Of a stretch of 64,000 bases of DNA, positions 26,765-35,481 are shown piece after piece. This stretch comes from Bremerella sp. TYQ1 (GTDB lineage: Bacteria > Planctomycetota > Planctomycetia > Pirellulales > Pirellulaceae): assembly GCF_020150455.1 (NCBI RefSeq), contig NZ_CP083740.1, forward strand, positions 6,345,001-6,409,000, written 5' to 3'. The translations under genes were made by a program, and so were the position numbers. The notes beneath the pieces were generated by a model. The model saw only the letters and a list, made by a program, of their open reading frames with translations, was not told the DNA's origin and did not search any database. The stretch's first letter is position 1; each line of letters starts with the position of its first letter.

Positions 26765-27253
26765 ATGAGTACGGGAGTCGGCTCCGGTACCAACTTCAGC
26801 ACCATGCGAGGCCGCGATTACCCGTCGCTTCGTCAATTTACTGTCTTCCTGGAAAACCGGGTCGGTCAACTGCTGGAGATCGTTCGACGTTTCGAGGGAA
26901 GTAACGTTCGGATCGTGGCCTTATCGATCAACGACGCAACTGAATGTTGCTTTGTTCGATTTCTTTTGAGCGATCCCGAAGGGGGCCGCGAGATTCTGGA
27001 ACGAGCCGGCTTGGCGTTGATCGAATCAGATCTAATTGGTGTCGAGCTGCCAGCCGAAAAGCAGCCACTGCTTCGTGTCTGTACGGCACTACTGCAGTCG
27101 GAAGTTAACATTGTTCAGGCCTATCCGCTGCTTTACACGCCGAACAACCGTTCGGCGGTCGCGTTGATGGTCGACAATGCTGACATCGCGATGGACACGC
27201 TGCTGTCTCGCAATTTCAAGGTCCTCACCGAGGACGATCTCAAGTTTGACTAG
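26765..27253 (+). CDS. Tandem ACT-domain protein
   Basis: 162 aa with two ACT domains and no catalytic domain. The first starts RQFTVFLENRVGQLLEIVRRF (split here at about residues 23-43) and contains NVRIVALSINDATECCFVRF; the second starts LRVCTALLQSEVNIVQAYPL near residue 100. ACT domains bind amino acids and regulate metabolic enzymes; standalone versions resemble the small regulatory chain of acetolactate synthase. The first domain includes a cysteine pair (ECC). The enzyme it controls is not in the window. A good promoter precedes it. Confidence 0.82.
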   Translation: MSTGVGSGTNFSTMRGRDYPSLRQFTVFLENRVGQLLEIVRRFEGSNVRIVALSINDATECCFVRFLLSDPEGGREILERAGLALIESDLIGVELPAEKQPLLRVCTALLQSEVNIVQAYPLLYTPNNRSAVALMVDNADIAMDTLLSRNFKVLTEDDLKFD

Positions 27254-27443
27254 TAGTCCTGCCGGAGGGACTCGGTTGCGAAAAAACCGTTAAAATCGCT
27301 CTATCTCGTCGCGGAACTTCTGATCTGCGACGCTATGTTGCTGCCAGGGTGCCATAGATGGGGTGTTGTCCGATAGAATTCAGTGCACGCAATCGTGTAA
27401 GCACTCGATACCCCCAAACTCGCCATCGGACACTGGCAGCCGC

Positions 27444-28193
27444 ATGATTCACGTTCGTGATCTCGTCAAGTCGTACGACGATCTGCAACTCGGCAAATTC
27501 ACGGCAGTAGATCACATCAGCTTCTTTGCGATGCCTGGCGAGATCTTCGGTTTGCTCGGTCCGAACGGGGCCGGGAAGACAACCGCGTTGCGTATCTTAA
27601 GCACTGTTCTCGAGCCAACCGCTGGCACCGTTCAAATTGCCGGGTACGACGTCGTTACCGAGCCTGCCATGGTGCGGCATAAGATCGGCTTCATGTCGGC
27701 GAATACCGCGGTGTACGACCGGATGACGGCCTGGGAAATGGTCGAATACTTCGGCAAGCTGTACGGCATGCCTGACCATGAACTGCACGAACGGATGGAA
27801 GAACTGTTCCATCGTCTCGGCATGCGAGAAATTCGCGACGTCCTGGGAGCGAAGATGTCGACAGGGATGAAGCAAAAAGTTTCGATCGCACGCGCGCTGG
27901 TGCATGATCCGCCGGTTTTGATTTTTGACGAACCGACACTCGGGCTCGACGTGTTCGTCGCGCGGGCACTGGTGCAGTTGATTTCCGAGCTGCGAGAGCA
28001 AGGGAAGTGCATCATCTTTTCGTCCCATATCATGCGGGAAGTCGAGAAGCTGTGCGATAAAGTGGCGATTATGAATCGCGGTAAGATTCTCGCCGAAGGC
28101 ACCATCGACGAACTGCGGACACAATACAACCAGCCTGATCTGGAGGAGCTTTTCTTCCATCTGATCGGGGAGCCGGAAGGAATCGCCAACTAA
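27444..28193 (+). CDS. ABC transporter ATP-binding protein (NatA-like)
   Basis: 249 aa from ATG at 27444; the earlier open frame lacks a family match. Walker A is GPNGAGKTT (about residues 41-49), the signature is [15 protein letters not shown] in variant form (MSTGMKQ), and Walker B is [14 protein letters not shown] (about 162-175), followed by [15 protein letters not shown] with the switch histidine. This is the ATPase of a NatAB-type ABC-2 exporter. The permease gene starts 19 bases downstream, so both form one unit. Confidence 0.92.
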   Translation: MIHVRDLVKSYDDLQLGKFTAVDHISFFAMPGEIFGLLGPNGAGKTTALRILSTVLEPTAGTVQIAGYDVVTEPAMVRHKIGFMSANTAVYDRMTAWEMVEYFGKLYGMPDHELHERMEELFHRLGMREIRDVLGAKMSTGMKQKVSIARALVHDPPVLIFDEPTLGLDVFVARALVQLISELREQGKCIIFSSHIMREVEKLCDKVAIMNRGKILAEGTIDELRTQYNQPDLEELFFHLIGEPEGIAN

Positions 28194-28211
28194 CGGCAGC
28201 GAGAGCAAGGA

Positions 28212-30530
28212 ATGAACTGGGACAACATCAAGCTGATTCTCAAGCGAGAATTGCGTGATCAAGCACGCGATCGTCGTACGTTGTTTTCGGTGATCGGTTT
28301 GCCGGTTCTGTTGTATCCCTTGATGGGCTTGATGGTTCTGCAGGTCATGCAGTTTCGTCAAACGCACCCGACGAAACTGCGCGTGATCGGGCTGAGCGAG
28401 TTGCCTGGCAACCCCGAGCTTTTCGTCGCGGCCACCAAGCCAAGCGAAGAAGAAAGCGGCGATAACCGATACGAATTCCCCGCCGCACTGTTGAAAGACG
28501 CAGGCGTTTCCAGTCGATTCGAGATCGAAGCATCCGAAGCTTCGGTCGATGCTGCGGTGGTCGAAAAGACGGCTAAGGAGACGCTCGAAGCTGAAAAACT
28601 TGACGCGATTATCTACTTCCCGCCAGGCTTTAAAGAGCGGATGGAGAGTTTTCAGGATGCCCAATCAGGGCCTTCCGATGGCGAAGAGATTCCTTCACCT
28701 CAGTTGATCACCAACTCATCCGACGAACGCTCCAAGCTGGCCGACAATCGCCTACGGCAGATTCTGCATTCCTGGCGAGAGAAACTGATTCAACGGAACT
28801 TGGAAGCGAATAAAGTTCCGACAGAGATTACCGACCCGTTCAGTTTCGGCACGCTCGATCTTTCTGAGAAACCGCTCGATCAATCGTCGTTCCTGTGGGC
28901 GAAGATCTTTCCTTTCATCGTGGTCATTTGGGCGCTGACCGGTGCGTTCTACCCGGCGATCGATCTTTGTGCCGGCGAAAAAGAACGGGGCACGCTCGAA
29001 ACGCTTCTTTCCAGTCCGGCGCTTCGCTCCGAGATTGTCGCGGGGAAGTTACTCGCGATCATGACATTCAGTATCGCGACCAGCGTGTTGAATCTCGCGA
29101 GCATGGGATTCACCGCGAGCTTCGTGATGGGCCAAGTTGGCAGCGGCGAAATGGCTTCGCGGCTCAACTTTGGACCTCCTCCGATCTGGTCACTTGGCTG
29201 GTTGTTCCTCGCACTTATTCCGATGGCGGCACTGTTTAGTGCTTTGGCGCTGGCAATCGCGACAATGGCTCGCAGTAGCAAGGAAGGGCAATACTACCTT
29301 CTTCCGCTGCTGATGTTGAATTTGCCGCTGGTCGTGTTGCCGGTTCTTCCGGACACCGAACTGACGTTCGGCACGTCTTTGATTCCAGTTAGCGGGATGT
29401 CATTCCTGCTGAAGTCGCTGATGGAAGGGGACTACACCAAAGCGGCGACGTACACCCTGCCTGTGCTCGGCGTGACCGCGTTTTGTATCTGGGTGGCGAT
29501 TCGCTGGGCGATCGATCAGTTCAATAACGAATCGGTTTTGTTCCGCGAGAGTGAACGATTCAGTCTCCAGGCCTGGCTGCGAAAGGTTTGGCGAGACCGT
29601 CAAGATACGCCATCGGCCGCGGGAGCATTCGTGATGGGGATCGTCCTGCTCGCGCTTCCCCACATGGTCGGCAAATACATCATGCCGGGCACCGATGCCG
29701 AAGGTAAGTTGGGTGCTGGTTCTCTGATTCAATACATGCTGACCAACCAGATTGTGTTGATTCTGTTGCCGGTGGTGATTGCCGCTTTCATATTCACGCG
29801 TAGCGTAAAAAAGACATTCCTGCTGCGGATTCTCGACCCGAGGGTTTTCGCCGCCATCCTGATGGCACCGATTCTCGCGATCTGTCTGCATCCCTATGCG
29901 ATCTATCTTCGTGACATTATCCAGAACACAATTCCGATGTCACAAGACTTGCAGGACCAATTGCAGAACATGCTCGGCAGTACGGCCGAACTGCCGGTTT
30001 TCGAGATCTTCTTGTTGTTTGCGATTTTGCCTGCCATTTGCGAAGAGTTTGCCTGTCGTGGGTTTATCCTCTCCGGCATGCGGCACATTGGTCATAAGTG
30101 GGCAGCGATCAGCATTGCGGCCATTTTCTTTGGATTGCTGCATGGTATTTTGCAGCAATCGATTCCCGCGACGATCTTTGGCCTGGTGATCGGGTTTGTT
30201 GCGGTACAGTCGCGTAGTATTCTGCCGGCGATTTTATTTCATGCGACGCACAACAGCTTGGTCTTCGCTCAGGGGATGATTACCACAGAAACGATCCAGG
30301 CCAACCCATGGCTCAACACGCTTGTTGCTGTGGCGAGCGACATGCCTGGCGATGCTCGGTATCAACCAGTGCTCGTCTTCTTGTGCGGCATCGGTGCGGT
30401 GGTGATCGTGGGGATTTTGGCGAGAATGCCGGCCGAGCTTTCCTCGGAGGAACGTCGGCAAGCGGCGCTCAATCATCAAGGCGTCTTCCGCACCGCGATT
30501 GGAAAACGCAAAGACCGGACTTCCTCGTAA
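28212..30530 (+). CDS. ABC-2 permease fused to a CPBP (CAAX-like) intramembrane protease
   Basis: 772 aa. Residues 1-460 are a NatB-like ABC-2 permease: one helix near the N-terminus, a periplasmic domain of about 180 residues, then KERGTLETLLSSPALRSEIV (split here) and five or six helices. After about residue 480 a second membrane block contains the CPBP motifs EEFACRG (about residues 611-617), FFGLLHG (about 638-644) and HATHN (about 676-680), with the two glutamates, arginine and histidines required in this glutamate-type intramembrane protease family. It is co-transcribed with the ATPase gene. The substrate of neither half is known. Confidence 0.85.
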   Translation: MNWDNIKLILKRELRDQARDRRTLFSVIGLPVLLYPLMGLMVLQVMQFRQTHPTKLRVIGLSELPGNPELFVAATKPSEEESGDNRYEFPAALLKDAGVSSRFEIEASEASVDAAVVEKTAKETLEAEKLDAIIYFPPGFKERMESFQDAQSGPSDGEEIPSPQLITNSSDERSKLADNRLRQILHSWREKLIQRNLEANKVPTEITDPFSFGTLDLSEKPLDQSSFLWAKIFPFIVVIWALTGAFYPAIDLCAGEKERGTLETLLSSPALRSEIVAGKLLAIMTFSIATSVLNLASMGFTASFVMGQVGSGEMASRLNFGPPPIWSLGWLFLALIPMAALFSALALAIATMARSSKEGQYYLLPLLMLNLPLVVLPVLPDTELTFGTSLIPVSGMSFLLKSLMEGDYTKAATYTLPVLGVTAFCIWVAIRWAIDQFNNESVLFRESERFSLQAWLRKVWRDRQDTPSAAGAFVMGIVLLALPHMVGKYIMPGTDAEGKLGAGSLIQYMLTNQIVLILLPVVIAAFIFTRSVKKTFLLRILDPRVFAAILMAPILAICLHPYAIYLRDIIQNTIPMSQDLQDQLQNMLGSTAELPVFEIFLLFAILPAICEEFACRGFILSGMRHIGHKWAAISIAAIFFGLLHGILQQSIPATIFGLVIGFVAVQSRSILPAILFHATHNSLVFAQGMITTETIQANPWLNTLVAVASDMPGDARYQPVLVFLCGIGAVVIVGILARMPAELSSEERRQAALNHQGVFRTAIGKRKDRTSS

Positions 30531-30550
30531 GCCTGGCTGAACGCGAGGCT

Positions 30551-32401
30551 CTATGGCTTTTCACTCGTCGCCCAGGTGGGCGCAGGGGCTTGGAAGGTGA
30601 CCATTTCGGCCGTTTGCGGATGACGGAACCGAACTTCCCAAGCGTGCAAACACATTGGTGGTTCTTCGACGCCGAGCGTTTGCTTCTGCTGCATGACGCC
30701 CCCTTGCTGGTACATCGGATCGCCGACGATCGGGTAGCCGAGATGCCAGAGGTGCAAGCGAATCTGATTCGTGCGTCCGGTCTTCGGAGAAACTTCCAGC
30801 AGGGCAGTGCCGTCGTCGAATCGTTCCTTCACAAGGAAGTCGGTGCGCGACTCTTGTCCGCCAGCTTCGACGCGACGTCCACCTCCGGTTACGCGAGACG
30901 TGCCGATCGGTTCGTCGCAGATGAACTCGTCTTCCGCTGGATGCCCATGCACTAACGCCAGGTATCGCTTTTCGACTTTGCCTTGCTCGAACTGCGGCTG
31001 AATCTGGCGAGCCACCGCGCTGGTTCGCGAAAGTACGGCCACCCCGGTCGTATTCGCATCGAGACGATGCGCGATCCGCAGCTTTTGAGGATGATAAACT
31101 TGTTCGAGGAAGCTGATCAGCGAGTTCTTGTTGAACCGCCCGCAAGGATGCATCGGCAGCGGGGCCGGCTTGCTGACGACAATCATCCCCGAGTCTTCGT
31201 ACAAAATTTGAATGTCGGTACTGACGTCAGGTTCGGTGGTTCCGGGATAACGCTGCTCGAAGAGTTGGCCGGCGTTAAGGGGCACATTAGGATCGGCCGC
31301 ATGGAATTCCTGCAACCGCTCGTCCTGGTGATGGATGATCTCGACAAGCAATTGCTGAGCGACCATACGTTCCCAAAAGCCATGCGATGCCGCAGGGACT
31401 TTTTCGGCGAGAACTTCGTAAAGCGTTTTCCCTTTTTGTTCGGAGGAAACAAAAATCCGCCGCGTATTGGTGTAAGGGATACTGCCTGGCAACGGCGAAG
31501 TGACTTGTTTGAGTTTCTCTTGTCGCTTGGCAATTACTTCGGCCATCGTTTCCTGGGCCGATTTGAAGCAGTGAGGGCAAGACGTGCCGGGGACGTACAG
31601 CGGCGAGTTCTGTTCTTCGGTGGTTAATGGCGTTTGGCAGGCAAAGCATTGAGCCACAGCCGACTCTTGCAGCTTCGGATCGACTGCCACACGTTGATCG
31701 AAGACAAAACAGTCTCCTTGGTAGTGGTCGCCGCCGACGAGTTCAAAATATTTAAGGATGCCACCTTCCAGTTGGTAAACCTCGTTGAAGCCGGCTTGCT
31801 GCATGAAGGGGCCAGCCTTCTCACAACGAATGCCGCCGGTGCAGAACATCACGACAGGGGTCGACTTGGCATCTTCTGGAAGGCTGGCCACTGCTTCGGG
31901 AAAATCGCGGAAGGTATCGATCCCTGCGGGGACCGCCTTTTCGAACGTGCCGACTTTCACTTCGTAATCGTTGCGAACGTCGTACAACAGAAGCGGTTTG
32001 CCTTCGTCGAGCCACTGTTTGAGTTGTTGCGGCGGAAGCTTAGGGGAAGTCCGCTCGGCCGGTTCGATGCCATCGATCCCGAACGCAATGATTTCCTTCT
32101 TGATCTTCACCAACATCCGGCGAAACGGTTGATAGCTGGTAAAGCTCTCTTTCGCTTCCAGCTTTTCTAGCCCAGGAACTTTGCGAAGTATTTCCAGAAG
32201 TTTATGGACATTTTCTTCCGGACCGGCCACGAAGAGATTGATCCCCTCGGTGCTCAGCAGGATCGTTCCTCGCAGATCGAGCTTCTTGCAGGCGCGGCGC
32301 AGCGAGTCGCGCAGCGGCTTCAAATCGGTCAGCGAAGCAAACAAATAGGAAGAAATGTTCAGAACTGGCCCAGCATCGGGCACGGCGGTTGGCGTATTCA
32401 T
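30551..32401 (-). CDS. trhO: Fusion of tRNA uridine-34 hydroxylase TrhO and an RluA-type pseudouridine synthase
   Basis: 616 aa. Residues 1-300 match TrhO (YceA): an N-terminal ferredoxin-like domain, then a rhodanese domain with the active-site loop CTGGIRC (cysteines 187 and 193), and a zinc site with cysteines 252, 255, 275 and 278. TrhO makes 5-hydroxyuridine at tRNA position 34. Residues about 395-610 are a complete RluA-family pseudouridine synthase with the catalytic aspartate 448 in HRLDANTTG and ARQIQPQFEQGKVEKRYLAL (split here) after it. The C-terminus GRTNQIRLHLWHLGYPIVGD is typical of RluA. Both halves have intact key residues. Confidence 0.9.
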   Translation of the reverse strand: MNTPTAVPDAGPVLNISSYLFASLTDLKPLRDSLRRACKKLDLRGTILLSTEGINLFVAGPEENVHKLLEILRKVPGLEKLEAKESFTSYQPFRRMLVKIKKEIIAFGIDGIEPAERTSPKLPPQQLKQWLDEGKPLLLYDVRNDYEVKVGTFEKAVPAGIDTFRDFPEAVASLPEDAKSTPVVMFCTGGIRCEKAGPFMQQAGFNEVYQLEGGILKYFELVGGDHYQGDCFVFDQRVAVDPKLQESAVAQCFACQTPLTTEEQNSPLYVPGTSCPHCFKSAQETMAEVIAKRQEKLKQVTSPLPGSIPYTNTRRIFVSSEQKGKTLYEVLAEKVPAASHGFWERMVAQQLLVEIIHHQDERLQEFHAADPNVPLNAGQLFEQRYPGTTEPDVSTDIQILYEDSGMIVVSKPAPLPMHPCGRFNKNSLISFLEQVYHPQKLRIAHRLDANTTGVAVLSRTSAVARQIQPQFEQGKVEKRYLALVHGHPAEDEFICDEPIGTSRVTGGGRRVEAGGQESRTDFLVKERFDDGTALLEVSPKTGRTNQIRLHLWHLGYPIVGDPMYQQGGVMQQKQTLGVEEPPMCLHAWEVRFRHPQTAEMVTFQAPAPTWATSEKP

Positions 32402-32461
32402 ACCGCAAATTATCTTTGGTTACCCGATTTTCGCAAACGGGGGGATCACCCTGGCTCGCGG

Positions 32462-32800
32462 CTATTGCGGCATTTCTTCCAGGGTGACACGCAAGGGAAG
32501 GGCCCCTTTGGCTTTCATCACCGGGTCGGGACCGCGCGAAAGAACTTGCTCGCGCTTGAGTTCAGCCCCTTCCAATGTTCCGCACCACAGGAGGCTGCGT
32601 CCTTGCTCGTGAGCTTCCATCGTCAGATGAAAGCACTTTTCCAATTCGTAGCCGAAGACTTTGCGCAGCGTTTCGATTACGAACTCGAACGTATTGATGT
32701 GATCGTTGTGCAAGATCACGCCGTAGGGTGGCTGGCGTCTCGGTTTGTTTTCGACGATCGACTCGGGGGTGGCGACGACCGTATCTTCGCTACTCATCAT
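32462..32800 (-). CDS. clpS: ATP-dependent Clp protease adaptor ClpS
   Basis: 112 aa from ATG at 32800. ClpS delivers N-degron substrates to ClpAP. The conserved region is PYGVILHNDHINTFEFVIET (about residues 24-43), with the N-degron pocket residues in LHNDHINT, then KCFHLTMEAHEQGRSLLWCG. An unusually long C-terminal tail follows (LKREQVLSRGPDPVMKAKGA). No clpA gene is adjacent. It lies 60 bases upstream of the TrhO-RluA gene on the same strand. Confidence 0.9.
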   Translation of the reverse strand: MMSSEDTVVATPESIVENKPRRQPPYGVILHNDHINTFEFVIETLRKVFGYELEKCFHLTMEAHEQGRSLLWCGTLEGAELKREQVLSRGPDPVMKAKGALPLRVTLEEMPQ

Positions 32801-33158
32801 ATTTCAGTTGCTGCTGGGGAGATGACAATGTCCAACGATACTCATTGTTGTAATAACTAGATTCGTTGAAACCAAAGGGAAATCGTACTCGGATTTCCGC
32901 GAAAGGACACGAAAAAAGGGCCGGCAGGTTCGCTTAGCGAAAATGCCAGACCCTTTTCGTCCTCAGCCGCAATGAAATTCAAGTGCGCGGCCACCCATGC
33001 GGATGGGGTTCATCACGTACGAGTGGCGCGTTTGAGCGCGAGTGATGCCGGGCGGTGTGGGGTTCCAGCACGCAAAGTGCTTCCACCTGGCGAGGTTTTC
33101 TCGATTCAAGCCAGGCCGCGCTACCGTTGTCGGTGGCGGCCTTCGGCGGCTTGGATGC
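32801..33158. other. Intergenic region with a terminator
   Basis: About 360 bases between clpS and the ribbon-helix-helix gene, both on the minus strand. Apart from the terminator at 32917-32960, I see no gene; short plus-strand frames here are unconvincing. Confidence 0.4.
32917..32960 (-). terminator. Probable terminator of the ribbon-helix-helix gene
   Basis: On the minus strand, AAAAGGGTCTGGCA, then a loop, then TGCCGGCCCTTTTTT. The stem has one or two mismatches and ends in six T. It lies about 200 bases downstream of the stop codon at 33159. Confidence 0.65.
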
Positions 33159-33779
33159 TTAGTCGTTCGGGATCATCGAATCGTCGATGACTTGAAGCAG
33201 CTTCGAGATGCACAGCTTGTTCATGCTGGTACGTCGCGAGTGAGCTTCGACGCGGAGTGACTCGTGCAGGCTCTTTGGCAGGCGCACGGTGATCACGCGA
33301 GTTGGTTCCTTCGATTCGTTCTGGACGTTGGTACGCTCACGCAGCTTGACGATCATCAGCTGGATTTCGCTGTACTCTTCCGACTGCTCGAACTTGGTGA
33401 ATTCTTCCGGTTGAGGGAAGAGGCGATGAACGACGCCTTCCACACCGAGGATTTCACGGAAGTACGTAACCCAATCAGGCACGCCGCGGAAAAAGTCGCG
33501 AGCGATGCGAACGCATTCCGCCTTCTTTTCTTCGAAGGTGGCCGTCGGGGCGACATTCAGAGCTGGGCCAGCTGGAGCTGCCGGTTGAACGGGAGCTTGT
33601 GGCGTGCCGGTGAATGTCGGACGCGAAGTGGCGTAAGCACCTTCGGTCGCAGTCGGCTGGGGCGCGTGATACTGCGGCTGGCTGTGCTGCTGAGGTGGGA
33701 AGGTGGTATTTGGGTAAACCGGACGCGGTGCTGGCTGCGACTGCGGGTAAGGGTTCGTGCCTTGGTTGTATTGGGACAT
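33159..33779 (-). CDS. Ribbon-helix-helix (HicB/Arc-like) protein with Pro/Gln-rich N-terminus
   Basis: 206 aa from ATG at 33779 (MSQYNQGTNPYPQ). Residues 1-85 are low-complexity, rich in Pro, Gln and Tyr. A helical middle (FEEKKAECVRIARDFFRGVP) follows, and the last 45 residues carry a ribbon-helix-helix DNA-binding domain: RVITVRLPKSLHESLRVEAH then RTSMNKLCISKLLQVID, as in Arc and HicB antitoxin C-termini. No toxin gene is adjacent. It could be a transcription regulator or a nucleoid-associated protein. Confidence 0.75.
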   Translation of the reverse strand: MSQYNQGTNPYPQSQPAPRPVYPNTTFPPQQHSQPQYHAPQPTATEGAYATSRPTFTGTPQAPVQPAAPAGPALNVAPTATFEEKKAECVRIARDFFRGVPDWVTYFREILGVEGVVHRLFPQPEEFTKFEQSEEYSEIQLMIVKLRERTNVQNESKEPTRVITVRLPKSLHESLRVEAHSRRTSMNKLCISKLLQVIDDSMIPND

Positions 33780-34165
33780 GTGCGAGGCTCCTTCCTGGAA
33801 ACGACTGAGGACTATTGGCACCGTCATGGCTGTGTTCGCCATGCGATGTGTAACGGTATGCCAGAATCATTGGTTTCGAGTCAAGACCAGCGTAGAAGTG
33901 ACTGCAGTGCAAGCACTTACGGCCGCCAGCATTGCATGCACAATCTGGTTGCAGTGACGCGACTTTTTTGGGCAGGGGTGGTCGTGCACAAGAATTAGGC
34001 AGCCTTCAATTTCGCATTCGAGGAGATGTCTCTTTGCGACCGGGTAATTTTTCCCAAAATAGTTCCAAATAGTTGCCTGAGCCGAGTTTTTCCGAGCAAT
34101 TCGCGCAAAAGAAAACCCCGGGGCAGTTTCGCACCGGGGTTTGTTTTTGGTCTTCTGGTCGTGTT
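33780..34165. other. Intergenic region upstream of the ribbon-helix-helix gene
   Basis: About 390 bases. It holds the promoter region of the ribbon-helix-helix gene, with no clear sigma70 match, and the bidirectional terminator at 34108-34148. No coding frame is supported. Confidence 0.4.
34108..34148 (-). terminator. Terminator of the isomerase-like gene (bidirectional)
   Basis: AACCCCGG (34114-34121) pairs with CCGGGGTT (34134-34141), with four A before and T-rich sequence after, so it can work on both strands. On the minus strand it follows the isomerase-like gene and the repeat element. Confidence 0.75.
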
Positions 34166-34241
34166 GGGTGCCACGCTCACGTCTTCGTGGGCGTGCCAGG
34201 TAGAGGAGAGACATGCCCACGCGGACGTGAGCATGGCACCC
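34166..34241. repeat. Inverted-repeat element, copy 2 (GGGTGCCATGCC family)
   Basis: 76-bp element with ends GGGTGCCACGCTCACG and CGTGAGCATGGCACCC (one mismatch as inverted repeats). It shares CGTCTTCGTGGGCGTGCC-like and ACATGCCCACGCGGACG blocks with the copy at 6875-6958. It sits between the isomerase-like gene (12 bases away) and its terminator. Confidence 0.85.
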
Positions 34242-34253
34242 GAAGCTAACGTG

Positions 34254-35177
34254 CTAGCCTGCTAGCTTCGCTTGGCATTTTTCCAGAAGCTTGCGTGTCA
34301 GGACGATTCCTTCGATCTCGCCTGGGTTGCCCCCTTCCCATTCGACGCCGACATAGCCGTGATAGCCATGCTTGTTGACGACGATGTCCATCATCTTGAA
34401 GTAATCGGTATTGGTTTCCATGCCTTCGTCGTTGAAGTGGTGCGACTTGGCGCTGACCGCTTTGGCGAATGGCATCAGTTCGTCGACCCCTTTATAGCGG
34501 TCGTACATTTCGTCTTTGCTGACGCGGAAGTTGCCGAAGTCAGGCAGCGTGCCGCAATTGTCCATGTCGACCGTCTTCATCACCGAAGCAAGCCATTCGC
34601 CGTTGGACGATAGGCCGCCATGGTTTTCGACGATGACGTTCAGGCCCAAGCCCTTGGCGAATTCGCTCAATTGAGCCAAACCGTCGGCTGCCAGCTTGAT
34701 TTGTTCTTCATAGCTACCACCGCTCTGGGCGTTGACGCGGATCGAGTGGCCGCCGAGGGTTTTTGCTGCTTCAGCCCATTTGTAGTGGTTTTCGACAGCT
34801 TTCTTACGTTTCGCCTCGTTCGGATCGCCCAAAGCGCCTTCGCCGTCGACCATGATCAGCAGTTGCTTCACGCCGTTATCGTCGGCTCGCTTGTTCATCT
34901 CGGCCAGGTACTTTTCGTCCTTGGCTTTGTCTTTGAAGAACTGATTGACGTATTCAATCGCTTCAATGCCGCATTCTTCCTTGGCGGTTTTGGCGAAATC
35001 GAGGTTATCGAGCTTGCCGCTGCGAATGGTGCGGTGCAGGGACCACTGGGCCAGCGAGATCTTGAAAGGGGCTGTCTTGTCGGCATCGGCAGCCAAAAGT
35101 GGCGAACCGAGGGTCAATGCGGCACCGGTGGCTGCCATCGATTGAAGGAATTGACGTCGGCCGAGTTGCAATTGCAT
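34254..35177 (-). CDS. Tat-exported sugar phosphate isomerase/epimerase-like protein
   Basis: 307 aa. The N-terminus [20 protein letters not shown] is a Tat signal with the RR motif at residues 7-8. The rest is a xylose-isomerase-like TIM barrel: [20 protein letters not shown], then later [26 protein letters not shown] and [16 protein letters not shown]; the metal-binding Glu and Asp are probably in VENHGG and LPDFGNF. The closest relatives are planctomycete sugar isomerase/epimerase proteins (hydroxypyruvate isomerase-like). The substrate is unknown. A repeat element and a terminator follow. Confidence 0.82.
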   Translation of the reverse strand: MQLQLGRRQFLQSMAATGAALTLGSPLLAADADKTAPFKISLAQWSLHRTIRSGKLDNLDFAKTAKEECGIEAIEYVNQFFKDKAKDEKYLAEMNKRADDNGVKQLLIMVDGEGALGDPNEAKRKKAVENHYKWAEAAKTLGGHSIRVNAQSGGSYEEQIKLAADGLAQLSEFAKGLGLNVIVENHGGLSSNGEWLASVMKTVDMDNCGTLPDFGNFRVSKDEMYDRYKGVDELMPFAKAVSAKSHHFNDEGMETNTDYFKMMDIVVNKHGYHGYVGVEWEGGNPGEIEGIVLTRKLLEKCQAKLAG

Positions 35178-35481
35178 GGGTGTCTTCCTTGGAAGGTATT
35201 GGGTAAATGGTGAACTTTTCGCGGGGTTTAACCTCTACTGTAGTTTAGAAGACGGAATATATCGCCGCTATTCCCAGGGGAAAAACAGGGCGAAAAATGC
35301 CATCTCTCAGCCGCAAATTCTTACCCACAGGGGGTGTGAAAGCATCTTCGCTACGCTGGCAGGGCTGGTTAGAATTAAAAGGACGGTCGCTGGACGGTAA
35401 TCAGCAGCCGAAAACGTTTCCCGTGCCGCAAGTCATCTCTCGCCGCGGCACCGGCAAAGAAAGGAAAAGCAGGCACCGCTT
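35178..35481. other. Divergent intergenic region before hflX
   Basis: About 300 bases between the divergent isomerase-like and hflX genes. No coding frame is supported and no clear sigma70 promoter found. A direct CAGGG-type repeat near 35272-35340 is too weak to interpret. Confidence 0.35.

Noticed and set aside
33001..33270. Two plus-strand frames of 72 codons near the ribbon-helix-helix gene end
   Set aside because: Overlap the terminator and coding strand of a supported gene; no motif.
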